Shown one piece after another: positions 8,458 to 16,758 of a stretch of 64,000 bases of DNA (positions within the stretch are counted from its first letter, which is position 1; every line of letters starts with the position of its first letter). Source of the DNA: JADLHS01 sp964561105 (GTDB taxonomy: Bacteria > Verrucomicrobiota > Verrucomicrobiia > Limisphaerales > JADLHS01). Under the pieces are notes generated by a model. That model searched no databases and had not been told where the DNA came from. It saw only the letters and a list, made by a program, of their open reading frames with translations. Where the stretch lies: the NCBI GenBank assembly GCA_964561105.1, contig CAZLOH010000017.1, forward strand, positions 1 to 64,000. Direction: 5' to 3'. Position numbers and translations under genes: made by a program.

Positions 8458-10173
8458 GTGGCAGAAAAAGACGATTACTTGGTTGATATGCTGACTGACC
8501 TGGGGTTCGCAACCCCGGAGCAGGTGGCGCAAGCCCGGCAGGAGGCGCAAGCGGCCGGCGTGGGCGTGGTGGATTACATGTCCGCGAACAAGTTGGTGCG
8601 CCCCGAGGACGTGACGCAGGCCAAGGCCGCGCATTTCGGGGCGGAGGTGGTCAACTTGTCCGCCATGATCATTGCGGACGACGTCATCGCCGCCGTGCCC
8701 CGGCACATCGCGAAGAAGTACCGCGTCATTCCCGTTTATCTGCACGAAAACAATCTCACCGTGGCCATCGCCGATCCTTCGGATCTGGCCACGATTGATT
8801 CGCTGACGCATCTGTTGCACAAGGACATCACCTTGCAGGTGGCATCCGAGCCGGACATTGAGGCGGCCTTGGGCAAATACTACGGTGGCCGTGGTGACAA
8901 CGTGGTGGATCACATGATCCAGGAGATCACCAAGGGGGAGGTGGAGATCGCCGTACCTCAGGGCGACATTGGCACCGGCGGCGATGGGCTGACGGTGGAT
9001 GGGGACGCGCCGTTGATCCGGCTGGTGAACCAGATCATCATTGACGCCTTCAAGATGCGCGCTTCGGACATCCACCTGGAGCCGCTCGCCAAGCGATTTC
9101 GGTTGCGATACCGCATTGACGGTATGATGCACGAGGTGAAAAGCCCGCCGAAGCGGTTGCAACCTTCCATCATTGCGCGGTTGAAGATTCAATCGAACAT
9201 GTCCATCGCGGAACATCGGATACCGCAAGACGGGCGCATCCAGACCAATGTGGGCGGCAAGACGATTGACTTGCGTGTTTCGTGTCTGCCGACCAATCAC
9301 GGCGAGTCCATCGTGATGCGTATTTTGGACAAGGAAGGGTTGCGGCTGGGGTTGGCCGAGCTGGGCTTTTTGTCCGATGATCAGCAGACATTTGAGCGGT
9401 TGATCGGTTTGCCGGACGGCATTTTGTTGGTCACGGGGCCAACGGGTTCGGGCAAGACAACGACGCTCTATTCGTGCCTGCACTTCATCAACCGGCCCGA
9501 TCGCAAGATCATCACGGTGGAAGACCCGGTGGAATACATCCTGGCCGGCATCAATCAGGTGCAGGTGAATGAAACGGTGGGGCTGACCTTTGGCGGCGCG
9601 TTACGTTCGATTCTGCGGCAGGCGCCCAACGTGATCATGATTGGGGAAATCCGCGACCTGGAGACGGCCTCGATCGCCATCAACGCGTCGCTGACGGGTC
9701 ACCTGGTGTTTTCGACGCTTCACACGAACGATGCGCCCGGCGCGGTGACGCGCCTGATTGACATCGGGGTGAAGCCCTTCCTGGTGGCGTCCTCCACGCG
9801 GGCGTTGATGGCGCAACGGTTGGTGCGCAAGATTTGCAAAAAATGCGGCGCGCCGTGGACGCCGCCGGAGAATGAGTTGAAGGCGTTGGGGATTGATCCG
9901 TCGCAGGTGGCGGAGGCGACGTTCCGCAAAGGCAAGGGTTGTGATAACTGCTCGGGCACGGGCTGCCGCGGGCGCATGGGCATCTTCGAGGTGTTTGTGA
10001 TTGATGACGAATCGCGCAAGTTGATTTACGACAAGGTGCCGACCGCAGTGTTGCGTGCGCGGGCGCGGGAAATGGGGATGCGGACCTTGCGTGAAGACGG
10101 CGTGCGCAAAGTGCTGGCCGGCATGACCACGGCGGATGAAGTGATTCGCGCGACGGTGGGTGACGAAACGTGA
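8458..10173 (+). CDS. pilB: Type IV pilus/type II secretion assembly ATPase PilB/GspE (copy 1)
   Basis: Cytoplasmic hexameric ATPase powering pilin/pseudopilin assembly. 571 aa from GTG 8458, preceded by GAGG at 8445-8448; a GTG at 8443 is less likely. N-terminal ~150 residues form a GspE-N/MshEN-like domain (DYLVDMLTDLGFATPEQV). Then come ASDIHLEP, Walker A GPTGSGKTTT near residue 329, the Asp box, Walker B NVIMIGEIRD near 391, and the His box HLVFSTLHTNDAPGAVTRL. A zinc-binding tetracysteine element (CKKCGAP...CDNCSGTGCRG) lies near residues 461-505. It is first in a + strand block with pilT, a second pilB and pilC. Confidence 0.95.
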   Translation: MAEKDDYLVDMLTDLGFATPEQVAQARQEAQAAGVGVVDYMSANKLVRPEDVTQAKAAHFGAEVVNLSAMIIADDVIAAVPRHIAKKYRVIPVYLHENNLTVAIADPSDLATIDSLTHLLHKDITLQVASEPDIEAALGKYYGGRGDNVVDHMIQEITKGEVEIAVPQGDIGTGGDGLTVDGDAPLIRLVNQIIIDAFKMRASDIHLEPLAKRFRLRYRIDGMMHEVKSPPKRLQPSIIARLKIQSNMSIAEHRIPQDGRIQTNVGGKTIDLRVSCLPTNHGESIVMRILDKEGLRLGLAELGFLSDDQQTFERLIGLPDGILLVTGPTGSGKTTTLYSCLHFINRPDRKIITVEDPVEYILAGINQVQVNETVGLTFGGALRSILRQAPNVIMIGEIRDLETASIAINASLTGHLVFSTLHTNDAPGAVTRLIDIGVKPFLVASSTRALMAQRLVRKICKKCGAPWTPPENELKALGIDPSQVAEATFRKGKGCDNCSGTGCRGRMGIFEVFVIDDESRKLIYDKVPTAVLRARAREMGMRTLREDGVRKVLAGMTTADEVIRATVGDET

Positions 10174-10208
10174 GTGGGCTTGTCCAATAGAGAACGGGAG
10201 AATTTAGC

Positions 10209-11315
10209 ATGGCATATTCGATGTCCGATTTGTTGCAGTTGGTGGTGTCGGAAGGATCTTCCGACCTGCACATCCGTGTAGGGGTGCCGCCCACGATCCG
10301 GGTGCATGGGATTCTTCACCGGGTCGAAGGGCCGTTGTGCCGGCCGGAGGACACGGAGGAATTGATGCGCAGCATCACCTCGGACGACCACATTCAGCAG
10401 GTGCGTGAGCGCGGCGGCGCGGACTTCGGTTTTGCATTTGGCGACATGGCGCGCTTTCGCGTGAGCGTGTTCAAGGAGAAGGGGAATTTTGCGATGGTGC
10501 TGCGGCAGATTCCGAGCAAGCTGCTCACGATGGAGCAGATCGGGATTCCGCCCTCGGCGAAGGAGTTGCTGTACAAGCCGCGCGGCCTGGTGCTGGTGAC
10601 GGGGCCGACGGGGTCCGGCAAGACGACGACGCTGGCTTCCATGCTGAACATCATCAACGAGGAACGCGACGAGGCGCACATCATCACCATCGAGGACCCG
10701 ATCGAATACTACCACAAACACAAGAAGGCGCTGGTGACGCAGCGCGAGATCGGCGTGGATGTGCCGAACTTTGCCGAGGGATTGCGGCGCGCGTTGCGGC
10801 AGGACCCGGACATTGTGCTGGTGGGCGAAATGCGCGACCTGGAGACCATTGAAGCCGCCGTGACGGCGGCGGAAACCGGTCACTTGGTGTTCGGCACGCT
10901 GCACACCACCGGGGCGGCCAAGACGATTGACCGTCTGGTGAACGCATTTCCGGTGAACCAGCAGGAGACGATTCGCATCCAGCTTTCCACGGTGTTGCAG
11001 GCGGTGATTTCGCAATTGCTGGTGCCGCGCGTGGACAAACCCGGACGCGTGGCCGTTTTCGAGATCATGGTCAACACGCCGTCCATCGCCGCGTTGATTC
11101 GTGACAACAAGACTTTCCGGTTGCAGTCGGACATTCAGACGGGCGCGAAATACGGGATGGTGACGCTCGACAGTTTTCTCATAGACAAATACATGGCGGG
11201 CATGATTTCGCGCGAAGAGGTCATTACCAAGTCGCAGGATCCGGTGACGATTCAAGGCAAGTTGCAGGAACTGGAACTCGCCCAGGCGGTGAGCGGGGAC
11301 GTGTCGGCCGGTTGA
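10209..11315 (+). CDS. pilT: Twitching motility/retraction ATPase PilT
   Basis: 368-aa hexameric ATPase that depolymerises type IV pili. A good ribosome site (GGGAG) precedes the ATG. Features: SDLHIRVGVPPTIRVHG N-terminal PAS-like domain, Walker A GPTGSGKTTTLAS near residue 132, Walker B DIVLVGEMRD, His box HLVFGTLHTTGAAKTIDRL, and the PilT hallmark near the C-terminus, here SIAALIRDNKTFRLQS in place of the usual AIRNLIREGK. Its presence argues for a retractile pilus rather than a pure secretion pseudopilus. It lies between two pilB paralogues. Confidence 0.95.
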   Translation: MAYSMSDLLQLVVSEGSSDLHIRVGVPPTIRVHGILHRVEGPLCRPEDTEELMRSITSDDHIQQVRERGGADFGFAFGDMARFRVSVFKEKGNFAMVLRQIPSKLLTMEQIGIPPSAKELLYKPRGLVLVTGPTGSGKTTTLASMLNIINEERDEAHIITIEDPIEYYHKHKKALVTQREIGVDVPNFAEGLRRALRQDPDIVLVGEMRDLETIEAAVTAAETGHLVFGTLHTTGAAKTIDRLVNAFPVNQQETIRIQLSTVLQAVISQLLVPRVDKPGRVAVFEIMVNTPSIAALIRDNKTFRLQSDIQTGAKYGMVTLDSFLIDKYMAGMISREEVITKSQDPVTIQGKLQELELAQAVSGDVSAG

Positions 11316-11327
11316 AGCTAAGTTACT

Positions 11328-13037
11328 ATGTCGGACGTAATTTCAAATCCGTTGTTGGCGCTGGTCAAGGAGCAGGGGTTGATTGACGACCTGCAGTTCG
11401 AGGAGGTTTCCGCTGAGATCAAGCGCAGTGGCACGCCGGTGTTCCAGATCTTGCAGGACTTCGGCATCATGGACGCCGACGCCATCCTGCAGGTGATGGC
11501 CAATCACTTGGGCGCCGAGATCATTTCCCTGAAGAACACGGAACTGCCCAAAGAGGCAATCGCCGCTTTGCCGGCCAACACCGCCAAGATGTATCGTTGT
11601 CTGCCGGTGGAACTGGATGGCGGCACTTTGCGCGTGGCGTTTGAGGATCCGCTCGACGCATCGCGTATTGACGAACTGGGTTTTGTGGCCAAGAAAGACA
11701 TCCAGCTGGTACTTGCCAATCCGACGGAAGTGGCGGCGGGGCTGGACAAATACTACGGCGATGAGGGCAGCGAGGACGTAAATCAAATTCTCAAGGAACT
11801 GGGGGGGGATGAGAAGATCATCGAAGAAACGATTGTCGCCGCGGATACCGATGATGAGACGTTGGTGGCGGGCCTGGCGAATGAAGCGCCGATTGTGCGG
11901 TTTGTGAATCTGGTTTTGTTTCAAGCGGTCAAGGACCGGGCGAGCGACATCCACTTCGAGCCGTTCGAGACCGAGTTTCGCATCCGGTATCGTGTGGACG
12001 GCGCGTTGTATGAGATGTCGCCGCCGCCCAAGCATCTGGCGTTGCCGGTGGTTTCGCGCATCAAGGTGATGGCGAATCTGAACATCTCCGAACGGCGGTT
12101 GCCGCAGGACGGGCGCATCAATTACAAGCTGGGCAACCGGGAGATTGACCTGCGCGTGTCCACCCTACCCACGCAATTTGGCGAGTCGGTTGTGCTGCGC
12201 GTTCTCGACCGCAACGCGGTCAACCTGGAACTGGAGTCGCTGGGCTTTCCCAAGTATGTCCATGATTTTGTGGCGGAGGTCATCCAGCGGCCGAACGGGA
12301 TTTTCGTCGTCACCGGGCCGACGGGTTGCGGCAAAACCACGACGCTTTACTCGTGTTTGCGCCGGGTGAACACCATTGATTCCAAACTGCTGACGGCGGA
12401 GGACCCGGTGGAGTTCGACATTGAAGGCATCATGCAGGTGGCGATCAACGACGCCATGGGGATGACGTTTGGCAAGGCGCTGCGCTCCTTTTTGCGTCAG
12501 GACCCGGACATCATCATGGTGGGTGAAATGCGCGATTTGGAAACTGCGCAAATCGCCATTCAGGCGTCGCTGACCGGTCACCTGGTCTTGAGCACGCTGC
12601 ACACGAACGATGCGCCCGGAGCCGTGACGCGCCTGGTGGACATGGGCACCGAGCCGTTCCTGGTTTCCTCGACGCTCATGGCGGTGCTCGGGCAGCGGCT
12701 CGTGCGTAAAATCTGCAAGGAGTGTCGGACTCCCTTCGAGCCGACGGAGGCGCAACTGGCCCTGCTGAACCTTTCGCCGCACGATCTGGGCGACAAGGTG
12801 TTTTACTACGGCCGCGGCTGCTCCAGTTGCAATGACACGGGCTACCGGGGGCGCAAAGGCATTTATGAATTGCTCGTGTGCAGCGACACCATTCGCTCGA
12901 TGATTACCGAGCGCGCGCCGACCGTGGTGTTGCGCCAAAAGGCGGTCGAACTCGGGATGGTGACGTTGCGGGAGGATGGCTTGCGCAGCATCTTCGACGG
13001 TGATACAACTATTGAAGAAGTCGTCAAATACACCTAA
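11328..13037 (+). CDS. pilB: Type IV pilus/type II secretion assembly ATPase PilB/GspE (copy 2)
   Basis: 569-aa assembly ATPase, 12 nt after pilT. Architecture matches copy 1: MshEN-like N-terminal domain, RASDIHFEP, Walker A GPTGCGKTTTLYS near residue 328, Walker B DIIMVGEMRD, HLVLSTLHTNDAPGAVTRL, and the tetracysteine zinc element CKECRTP...CSSCNDTGYRGRKG. The Walker A has Cys where copy 1 has Ser. Sequence is clearly divergent from copy 1, so this is an old paralogue rather than a recent duplication. PilC follows after 14 nt, which makes this copy the better candidate for driving the pseudopilin set downstream. Confidence 0.94.
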   Translation: MSDVISNPLLALVKEQGLIDDLQFEEVSAEIKRSGTPVFQILQDFGIMDADAILQVMANHLGAEIISLKNTELPKEAIAALPANTAKMYRCLPVELDGGTLRVAFEDPLDASRIDELGFVAKKDIQLVLANPTEVAAGLDKYYGDEGSEDVNQILKELGGDEKIIEETIVAADTDDETLVAGLANEAPIVRFVNLVLFQAVKDRASDIHFEPFETEFRIRYRVDGALYEMSPPPKHLALPVVSRIKVMANLNISERRLPQDGRINYKLGNREIDLRVSTLPTQFGESVVLRVLDRNAVNLELESLGFPKYVHDFVAEVIQRPNGIFVVTGPTGCGKTTTLYSCLRRVNTIDSKLLTAEDPVEFDIEGIMQVAINDAMGMTFGKALRSFLRQDPDIIMVGEMRDLETAQIAIQASLTGHLVLSTLHTNDAPGAVTRLVDMGTEPFLVSSTLMAVLGQRLVRKICKECRTPFEPTEAQLALLNLSPHDLGDKVFYYGRGCSSCNDTGYRGRKGIYELLVCSDTIRSMITERAPTVVLRQKAVELGMVTLREDGLRSIFDGDTTIEEVVKYT

Positions 13038-13051
13038 ACCTTAGCACTGTT

Positions 13052-14359
13052 ATGCCAAAATTCAGCTACGTGGCGATGGACCAGAAGGGGAAGGAACAAA
13101 AGGGCACCATCGAGGTGGCCAGCCAAAACGAAGCCATCGGGCGCGTCAAGGAAATGGGCCTGTTTCCCACCAAGATCACCGAAGTGGACAAAGCGAAGGA
13201 GAAGGGGGCGAAGAAGTCGGGCGCTGGCGCCGCCAAGAGCAAAGGCAAGAAAAAAGCCGGCAGCATCAACATCAAAATCCCGGGTCTGGGAGGCAAGGTA
13301 AAGAGCAAGGTGTTGACCACATTCACCCGGCAGTTGGCGACGCTGGTGGATGCCGGACTTCCATTGCTCCGTGGCATGCGAGTGCTGGAAAAACAGGAGC
13401 GTAATCCGACGCTCAAGTCCGTCATTGACGAGCTTTGCCTCGCGGTCGAAGGCGGGAGCACCTTTTCCGAAGCTCTGGCGCAACATCCCAAGATTTTCAA
13501 CCGGCTTTACGTGAACATGGTCAAGGCCGGCGAACTGGGCGGTGTGCTGGAAGTCGTGTTGAACCGGCTCGCGGAATTTCAGGAAAAAGCCCAGAAGATC
13601 AAGGGCAAGGTCGTTGCGGCCATGTTTTATCCCATCGCGGTGCTGGTGGTCGCAGTGTGCATCATGGGTGTCTTGGTGGTGTTCGTAATTCCCAAGTTCA
13701 AAGAAGTCTTCGCCGGGCTGGGGGAAGGTCGGCCGCTGCCCGCGTTCACGCAGTTTGTGATGTCGGTCAGTGACACGGTGCGGGGCAATATCGTGGCGAC
13801 GTTGATCACGGTCACGGTGGTGGTGGTCGCCTTCATGTTGTTTATCAAGACCAAGTTTGGACGGCACGTCTGGGATAAGTTTTTGCTCAAAGTGCCGGTG
13901 CTCGGACCGGTGATCAGCAAGGTGGCCATCTCCCGCTTTACGCGCACGCTGGGCACGCTGGTCAGCAGCGGCGTGCCGATTCTTCAGGCGCTGACGATCG
14001 TTCGTGATACCTCTGGCAATGTCATCGTCGCCAACGCAGTGACGGCTGTGCATGAAAGCGTGAAGGAGGGCGAAACCATCACGGCGCCCCTGGAGGCCTC
14101 GGGCGTGTTTCCTCCCATGGTCATCTCAATGGTGGACGTCGGCGAGCAGACTGGTGCGTTGCCGGAAATGATGATGAAGATCGCGGATAATTTCGACGAT
14201 GAGGTGGACAATGCCGTTGCCGCCATGACGTCGTTGTTGGAGCCGATCATGATTATTTTCCTGGCTGTCATCGTGGGTAGCATCGTGATTGCGATGTTCT
14301 TGCCGCTGATTGACCTCATGAATGGCTTGGGCGGCGACAGCGGCGGCGACAAGGACTAA
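13052..14359 (+). CDS. pilC: Inner-membrane platform protein PilC/GspF
   Basis: 435-aa polytopic platform protein coupling the assembly ATPase to pilin insertion. Residues 1-45 (FSYVAMDQKGKEQKGTIEV) match the family N-terminus. A Lys/Ala/Gly-rich linker follows (~45-75). Then two GspF domains each begin with a segment such as FTRQLATLVDAGLPLLRGM and FTRTLGTLVSSGVPILQAL. Hydrophobic segments around residues 190-215, 245-270 and 400-425 are the expected three spans. Last core gene of the ATPase/PilC run; the toxin-antitoxin pair then interrupts before the pseudopilins. Confidence 0.94.
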   Translation: MPKFSYVAMDQKGKEQKGTIEVASQNEAIGRVKEMGLFPTKITEVDKAKEKGAKKSGAGAAKSKGKKKAGSINIKIPGLGGKVKSKVLTTFTRQLATLVDAGLPLLRGMRVLEKQERNPTLKSVIDELCLAVEGGSTFSEALAQHPKIFNRLYVNMVKAGELGGVLEVVLNRLAEFQEKAQKIKGKVVAAMFYPIAVLVVAVCIMGVLVVFVIPKFKEVFAGLGEGRPLPAFTQFVMSVSDTVRGNIVATLITVTVVVVAFMLFIKTKFGRHVWDKFLLKVPVLGPVISKVAISRFTRTLGTLVSSGVPILQALTIVRDTSGNVIVANAVTAVHESVKEGETITAPLEASGVFPPMVISMVDVGEQTGALPEMMMKIADNFDDEVDNAVAAMTSLLEPIMIIFLAVIVGSIVIAMFLPLIDLMNGLGGDSGGDKD

Positions 14360-14427
14360 TCATGCATCGGGTGGCCATGCTCGGAATCGAGCGATTTTGC
14401 CTCTAATTCTGCGACTAAGAAAAACAG

Positions 14428-14456
14428 TTGACGAAACCCGTGGCTTTGTGTAAATA
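14428..14456 (+). promoter_or_regulatory. Candidate sigma70-type promoter for the toxin-antitoxin pair
   Basis: TTGACG (5/6 to -35 consensus) and TAAATA (3/6 to -10 consensus) are separated by 17 nt. They sit in an AT-rich patch between pilC and the BrnT-like gene, unusual in this GC-rich window. The -10 lies inside an inverted repeat. Position and spacing are seen; promoter activity is inferred. Confidence 0.45.
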
Positions 14457-14461
14457 CAAAG
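14444..14461. promoter_or_regulatory. Candidate operator: inverted repeat over the -10 region
   Basis: CTTTGT-GTAAAT-ACAAAG is a perfect 6-bp inverted repeat with a 6-nt centre, covering the candidate -10. A related sequence, CTATTTACAAATG, lies at 14483-14495 just before the toxin ATG. Ribbon-helix-helix antitoxins typically bind such paired sites to repress their own operon, so autoregulation by the downstream antitoxin is likely. Confidence 0.4.
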
Positions 14462-14502
14462 TAAAGACATTGCATGGGCGAACTATTTACAAATGATCCG
14501 AC

Positions 14503-14790
14503 ATGGAGTTCGATTGGAGCAATCCGTCTTTTGAATTGGATGGTTCTTTGACGCAGCGTGAAGTGGAGGAGTCGTTCGAAGACCCGTTTGCCATCAAGCT
14601 GTTGCCGGACTCGCCGCGGTTCACGGTTCAGGCGCGGTTCTTTAACCTGGGGGTTTCGGCGGGTGGCGATGGGGTTTTTAGTGTGTATCGGACGAACGGG
14701 AAGCAGATCCGGATTATTTATGCCCGTTCGTTCGAGGCGGAAGAGCGGTTCTTTTACCAGCGCAAAATGGATCAATCTCTGTCGCCTTAG
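14503..14790 (+). CDS. BrnT-like ribonuclease toxin
   Basis: 95-aa protein resembling BrnT (DUF497) toxins of type II toxin-antitoxin systems, RelE-fold RNases. The start MEFDWSNPSF echoes the FEWD beginning of BrnT. The C-terminal block QIRIIYARSFEAEERFFY (residues ~69-85) corresponds to the conserved RIISAR...ER..Y core. The usual N..KHG segment is not obvious, so this is a divergent member. It comes first in the pair, as brnT does. It lies between pilC and the pseudopilins and has its own candidate promoter and operator. Alternative: a small conserved protein of unrelated role. Confidence 0.62.
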   Translation: MEFDWSNPSFELDGSLTQREVEESFEDPFAIKLLPDSPRFTVQARFFNLGVSAGGDGVFSVYRTNGKQIRIIYARSFEAEERFFYQRKMDQSLSP

Positions 14791-14831
14791 GCGACCACAA
14801 GCGAAAATGTTGAGAACTGGTCAACGAAGCA

Positions 14832-15110
14832 ATGATGCGCACCATCGCCAACTGGGAAGAAGTGCCGATGTTCGACAGCGAGAAGTCCGAGGCGGATTTC
14901 TGGTCGGAGACGCGTCCCGACTTGCGGTTGATGGAAGTGGCGGTTTCGGACATGAGCGAGGCGGCGGAGTCCGTGACCATCACCTTGCGTATAGACCCGC
15001 GGATGCTGGCGCGCATCAAGCGGCTGGCCCGGGCGCGCTATTTGAATTACCAGAGCATGATCAAACAATGGCTGAGCGAGCGCATGGAGAACGAACTCCG
15101 CGAACGTTGA
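14832..15110 (+). CDS. BrnA/CopG-like ribbon-helix-helix antitoxin
   Basis: 92-aa protein. Residues ~48-88 show a ribbon-helix-helix fold signature: strand VTITLRID, helix PRMLARIKRLARAR, and a second helix YQSMIKQWLSERMENEL. The acidic N-terminal half (residues 1-45) would wrap the toxin, as in other BrnA/CopG antitoxins. It follows the BrnT-like gene after 41 nt, in the brnT-brnA order. It probably neutralises the toxin and represses the pair from the AT-rich inverted repeat upstream. Confidence 0.68.
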   Translation: MMRTIANWEEVPMFDSEKSEADFWSETRPDLRLMEVAVSDMSEAAESVTITLRIDPRMLARIKRLARARYLNYQSMIKQWLSERMENELRER

Positions 15111-15123
15111 CCCGAATGTGACA

Positions 15124-15795
15124 ATGAAAACTCAATTCCCAACCGGTCGGAGCGGCAGCGCCTTTACGCTGATTGAGTTGCTCGTGGTGATGGCGGTGAT
15201 CGCGATTCTTGCCGCGCTGATTTTTCCCGCCGGGGCCGCCATCAAGCGGAAGGCCACCACCAACCGGGCGCGGGCCGAGTTGAAACTGACCGCTGCGGCC
15301 ATCGAAGCCTACAAGGGGAATCGCTCCCATTATCCGCCGGACAACCCCGGCAATCCGGCGATCAACCAGCTCTATTTTGAATTGATCGGCACCACCAATT
15401 TTACCAGCACCATTTATCATACGGCTTCGGGCGAAGGCATGACCAACGTCTCTTCCTTTTTTGGCCCGAAAGTGACCGGGTTTGTCAACGTCAGCCGGGG
15501 TAGTGGTGATGATGAAGCGCAAAGCGCCCGGAATTACCTGCCCGGACTCAAGCCCAGCGAGTTTTTGGAAGTGACGAATGGCGCGGGTGGGACCGCGGTG
15601 GTCTTGGGCACCATCATCAAAGGCCCGCTGATGTTGTCCGATACCAAGGAGAAGACCATCAATCCCATCCGGTACGTCTCCACCAATCCGACCAACAATC
15701 CCGCGGCTTACGACCTGTGGGTGGACATCATCGTGGGTGGCAAGACCAATCGGGTCAGCAACTGGAGCGAAAAGGCGGACGTGGTGGCCTACTAA
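15124..15795 (+). CDS. GspG-like pseudopilin 1
   Basis: 223-aa prepilin-type protein. The N-terminal methylation segment is SAFTLIELLVVMAVIAILAA, with Glu at +5, after a 14-residue leader. Residue -1 is Ala rather than Gly. The membrane helix continues into an amphipathic alpha1-N helix, then a globular domain ending in DIIVGGKTNRVSNWSEKAD. The ATG at 15124 gives the shortest normal leader; a GTG at 15118 adds two residues. First of five pseudopilin genes. Confidence 0.88.
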   Translation: MKTQFPTGRSGSAFTLIELLVVMAVIAILAALIFPAGAAIKRKATTNRARAELKLTAAAIEAYKGNRSHYPPDNPGNPAINQLYFELIGTTNFTSTIYHTASGEGMTNVSSFFGPKVTGFVNVSRGSGDDEAQSARNYLPGLKPSEFLEVTNGAGGTAVVLGTIIKGPLMLSDTKEKTINPIRYVSTNPTNNPAAYDLWVDIIVGGKTNRVSNWSEKADVVAY

Positions 15796-15807
15796 AACCA
15801 GCAACCC

Positions 15808-16008
15808 ATGAAACTTTCACCGCAATTCCAGCCGCGCCGCGCGAAAATCGTGCCGGTGGTCTGGGAAGACTGCGCGTGGACCCCTCCCATCGTGGCGGGG
15901 AAGCGGCCCGGGCGTGCGCGCTTGCGCCGGCAGGTTTGCTGGCCCGTTCACATCATCACCCATTCCAACGTGTGCGCCGGACGCGCATTTTTCATCCATC
16001 AATTATGA
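15808..16008 (+). CDS. Possible small ORF between pseudopilins, 66 aa
   Basis: Open frame starting ATGAAACTTTCACCG 12 nt after the previous stop. It ends in a 4-nt ATGA overlap with the next pseudopilin gene, the arrangement expected for translational coupling. The 66-residue product is basic, Arg/Pro-rich, with no membrane helix or known motif. It may be a translated spacer, a decayed pseudopilin fragment or nothing at all. Listed because the start spacing and stop overlap are both suggestive. Confidence 0.25.
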   Translation: MKLSPQFQPRRAKIVPVVWEDCAWTPPIVAGKRPGRARLRRQVCWPVHIITHSNVCAGRAFFIHQL

Positions 16009-16754
16009 AGACCTGTCCCGCTACCACCCGCCGCCGCCAGTTGGGGTTCACCCTCATTGAACTGCTGGTGGTCATTGCCATCATCGCCATTCTGGCGGCG
16101 ATGTTGCTTCCAGCCATCGGCATAGCGAAAAGGAAAGCGGCGGAGGCGAGCGCCCGGACAGATATGCAGAACATTGGAAACGCCATCACCAAGTACGAAT
16201 CGGATTACAACGGACGGTTTCCGGCGCCCGGAGTCCAGACGGGTGCGAGTGATGCCACCTATGGCTATAACGTCGGAACCGTGATTCCGGGTGTCACTGC
16301 CTTCGCGAACAATTCCAACGTCGTCGCCATTCTCATGGACTTGGAATACACCAAGGAGCCGGCTCCGCGGCCAACGGCCAACGTCGGTCACGTCTTGAAT
16401 CCTCGTCGTGTTTCCAATCTAAATGCCAGATTTTCTCCGGGTACCAGCGCCAATCCCGAGGCTGGTGTGGGTGTGGACCTGGAGTACCGCGATCCTTGGG
16501 GCAGCCCCTACGTGATCTCCATGGACACCAGCCTCGATGACCAGTGTCACGATCAACTCTATTCGCGCACGAGCGTTTCGCGGGAGAGCGGGCAGAAGGG
16601 ATATTTCGGTTTGTCCAATCCTTCCAACTCTGCTGATCAGTTTGAATTCAACGGCAAGTTCCTCGTCTGGTCGCTGGGTGCGGATCGCAAAGCGAGAGCA
16701 GCGGACAACGCCAAGTCCGGCGTCAACAAGGATAATCTTTTGAGCTGGCAATGA
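16005..16754 (+). CDS. GspG-like major pseudopilin 2
   Basis: 249 aa. The leader MKTCPATTRRRQLG is followed by FTLIELLVVIAIIAILAAML, and it is the only one of the five with the canonical Gly at -1. After the pilin helix, residues ~50-249 contain a GspG-type signature: YRDPWGSPYVIS and FLVWSLGADRKA, ending in NKDNLLSW. In GspG this region binds calcium and packs the pilus. It probably forms the shaft of the pseudopilus. ATG 16005 is chosen because the longer frame upstream is unrelated. Confidence 0.9.
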   Translation: MKTCPATTRRRQLGFTLIELLVVIAIIAILAAMLLPAIGIAKRKAAEASARTDMQNIGNAITKYESDYNGRFPAPGVQTGASDATYGYNVGTVIPGVTAFANNSNVVAILMDLEYTKEPAPRPTANVGHVLNPRRVSNLNARFSPGTSANPEAGVGVDLEYRDPWGSPYVISMDTSLDDQCHDQLYSRTSVSRESGQKGYFGLSNPSNSADQFEFNGKFLVWSLGADRKARAADNAKSGVNKDNLLSWQ

Positions 16755-16758
16755 TGTC

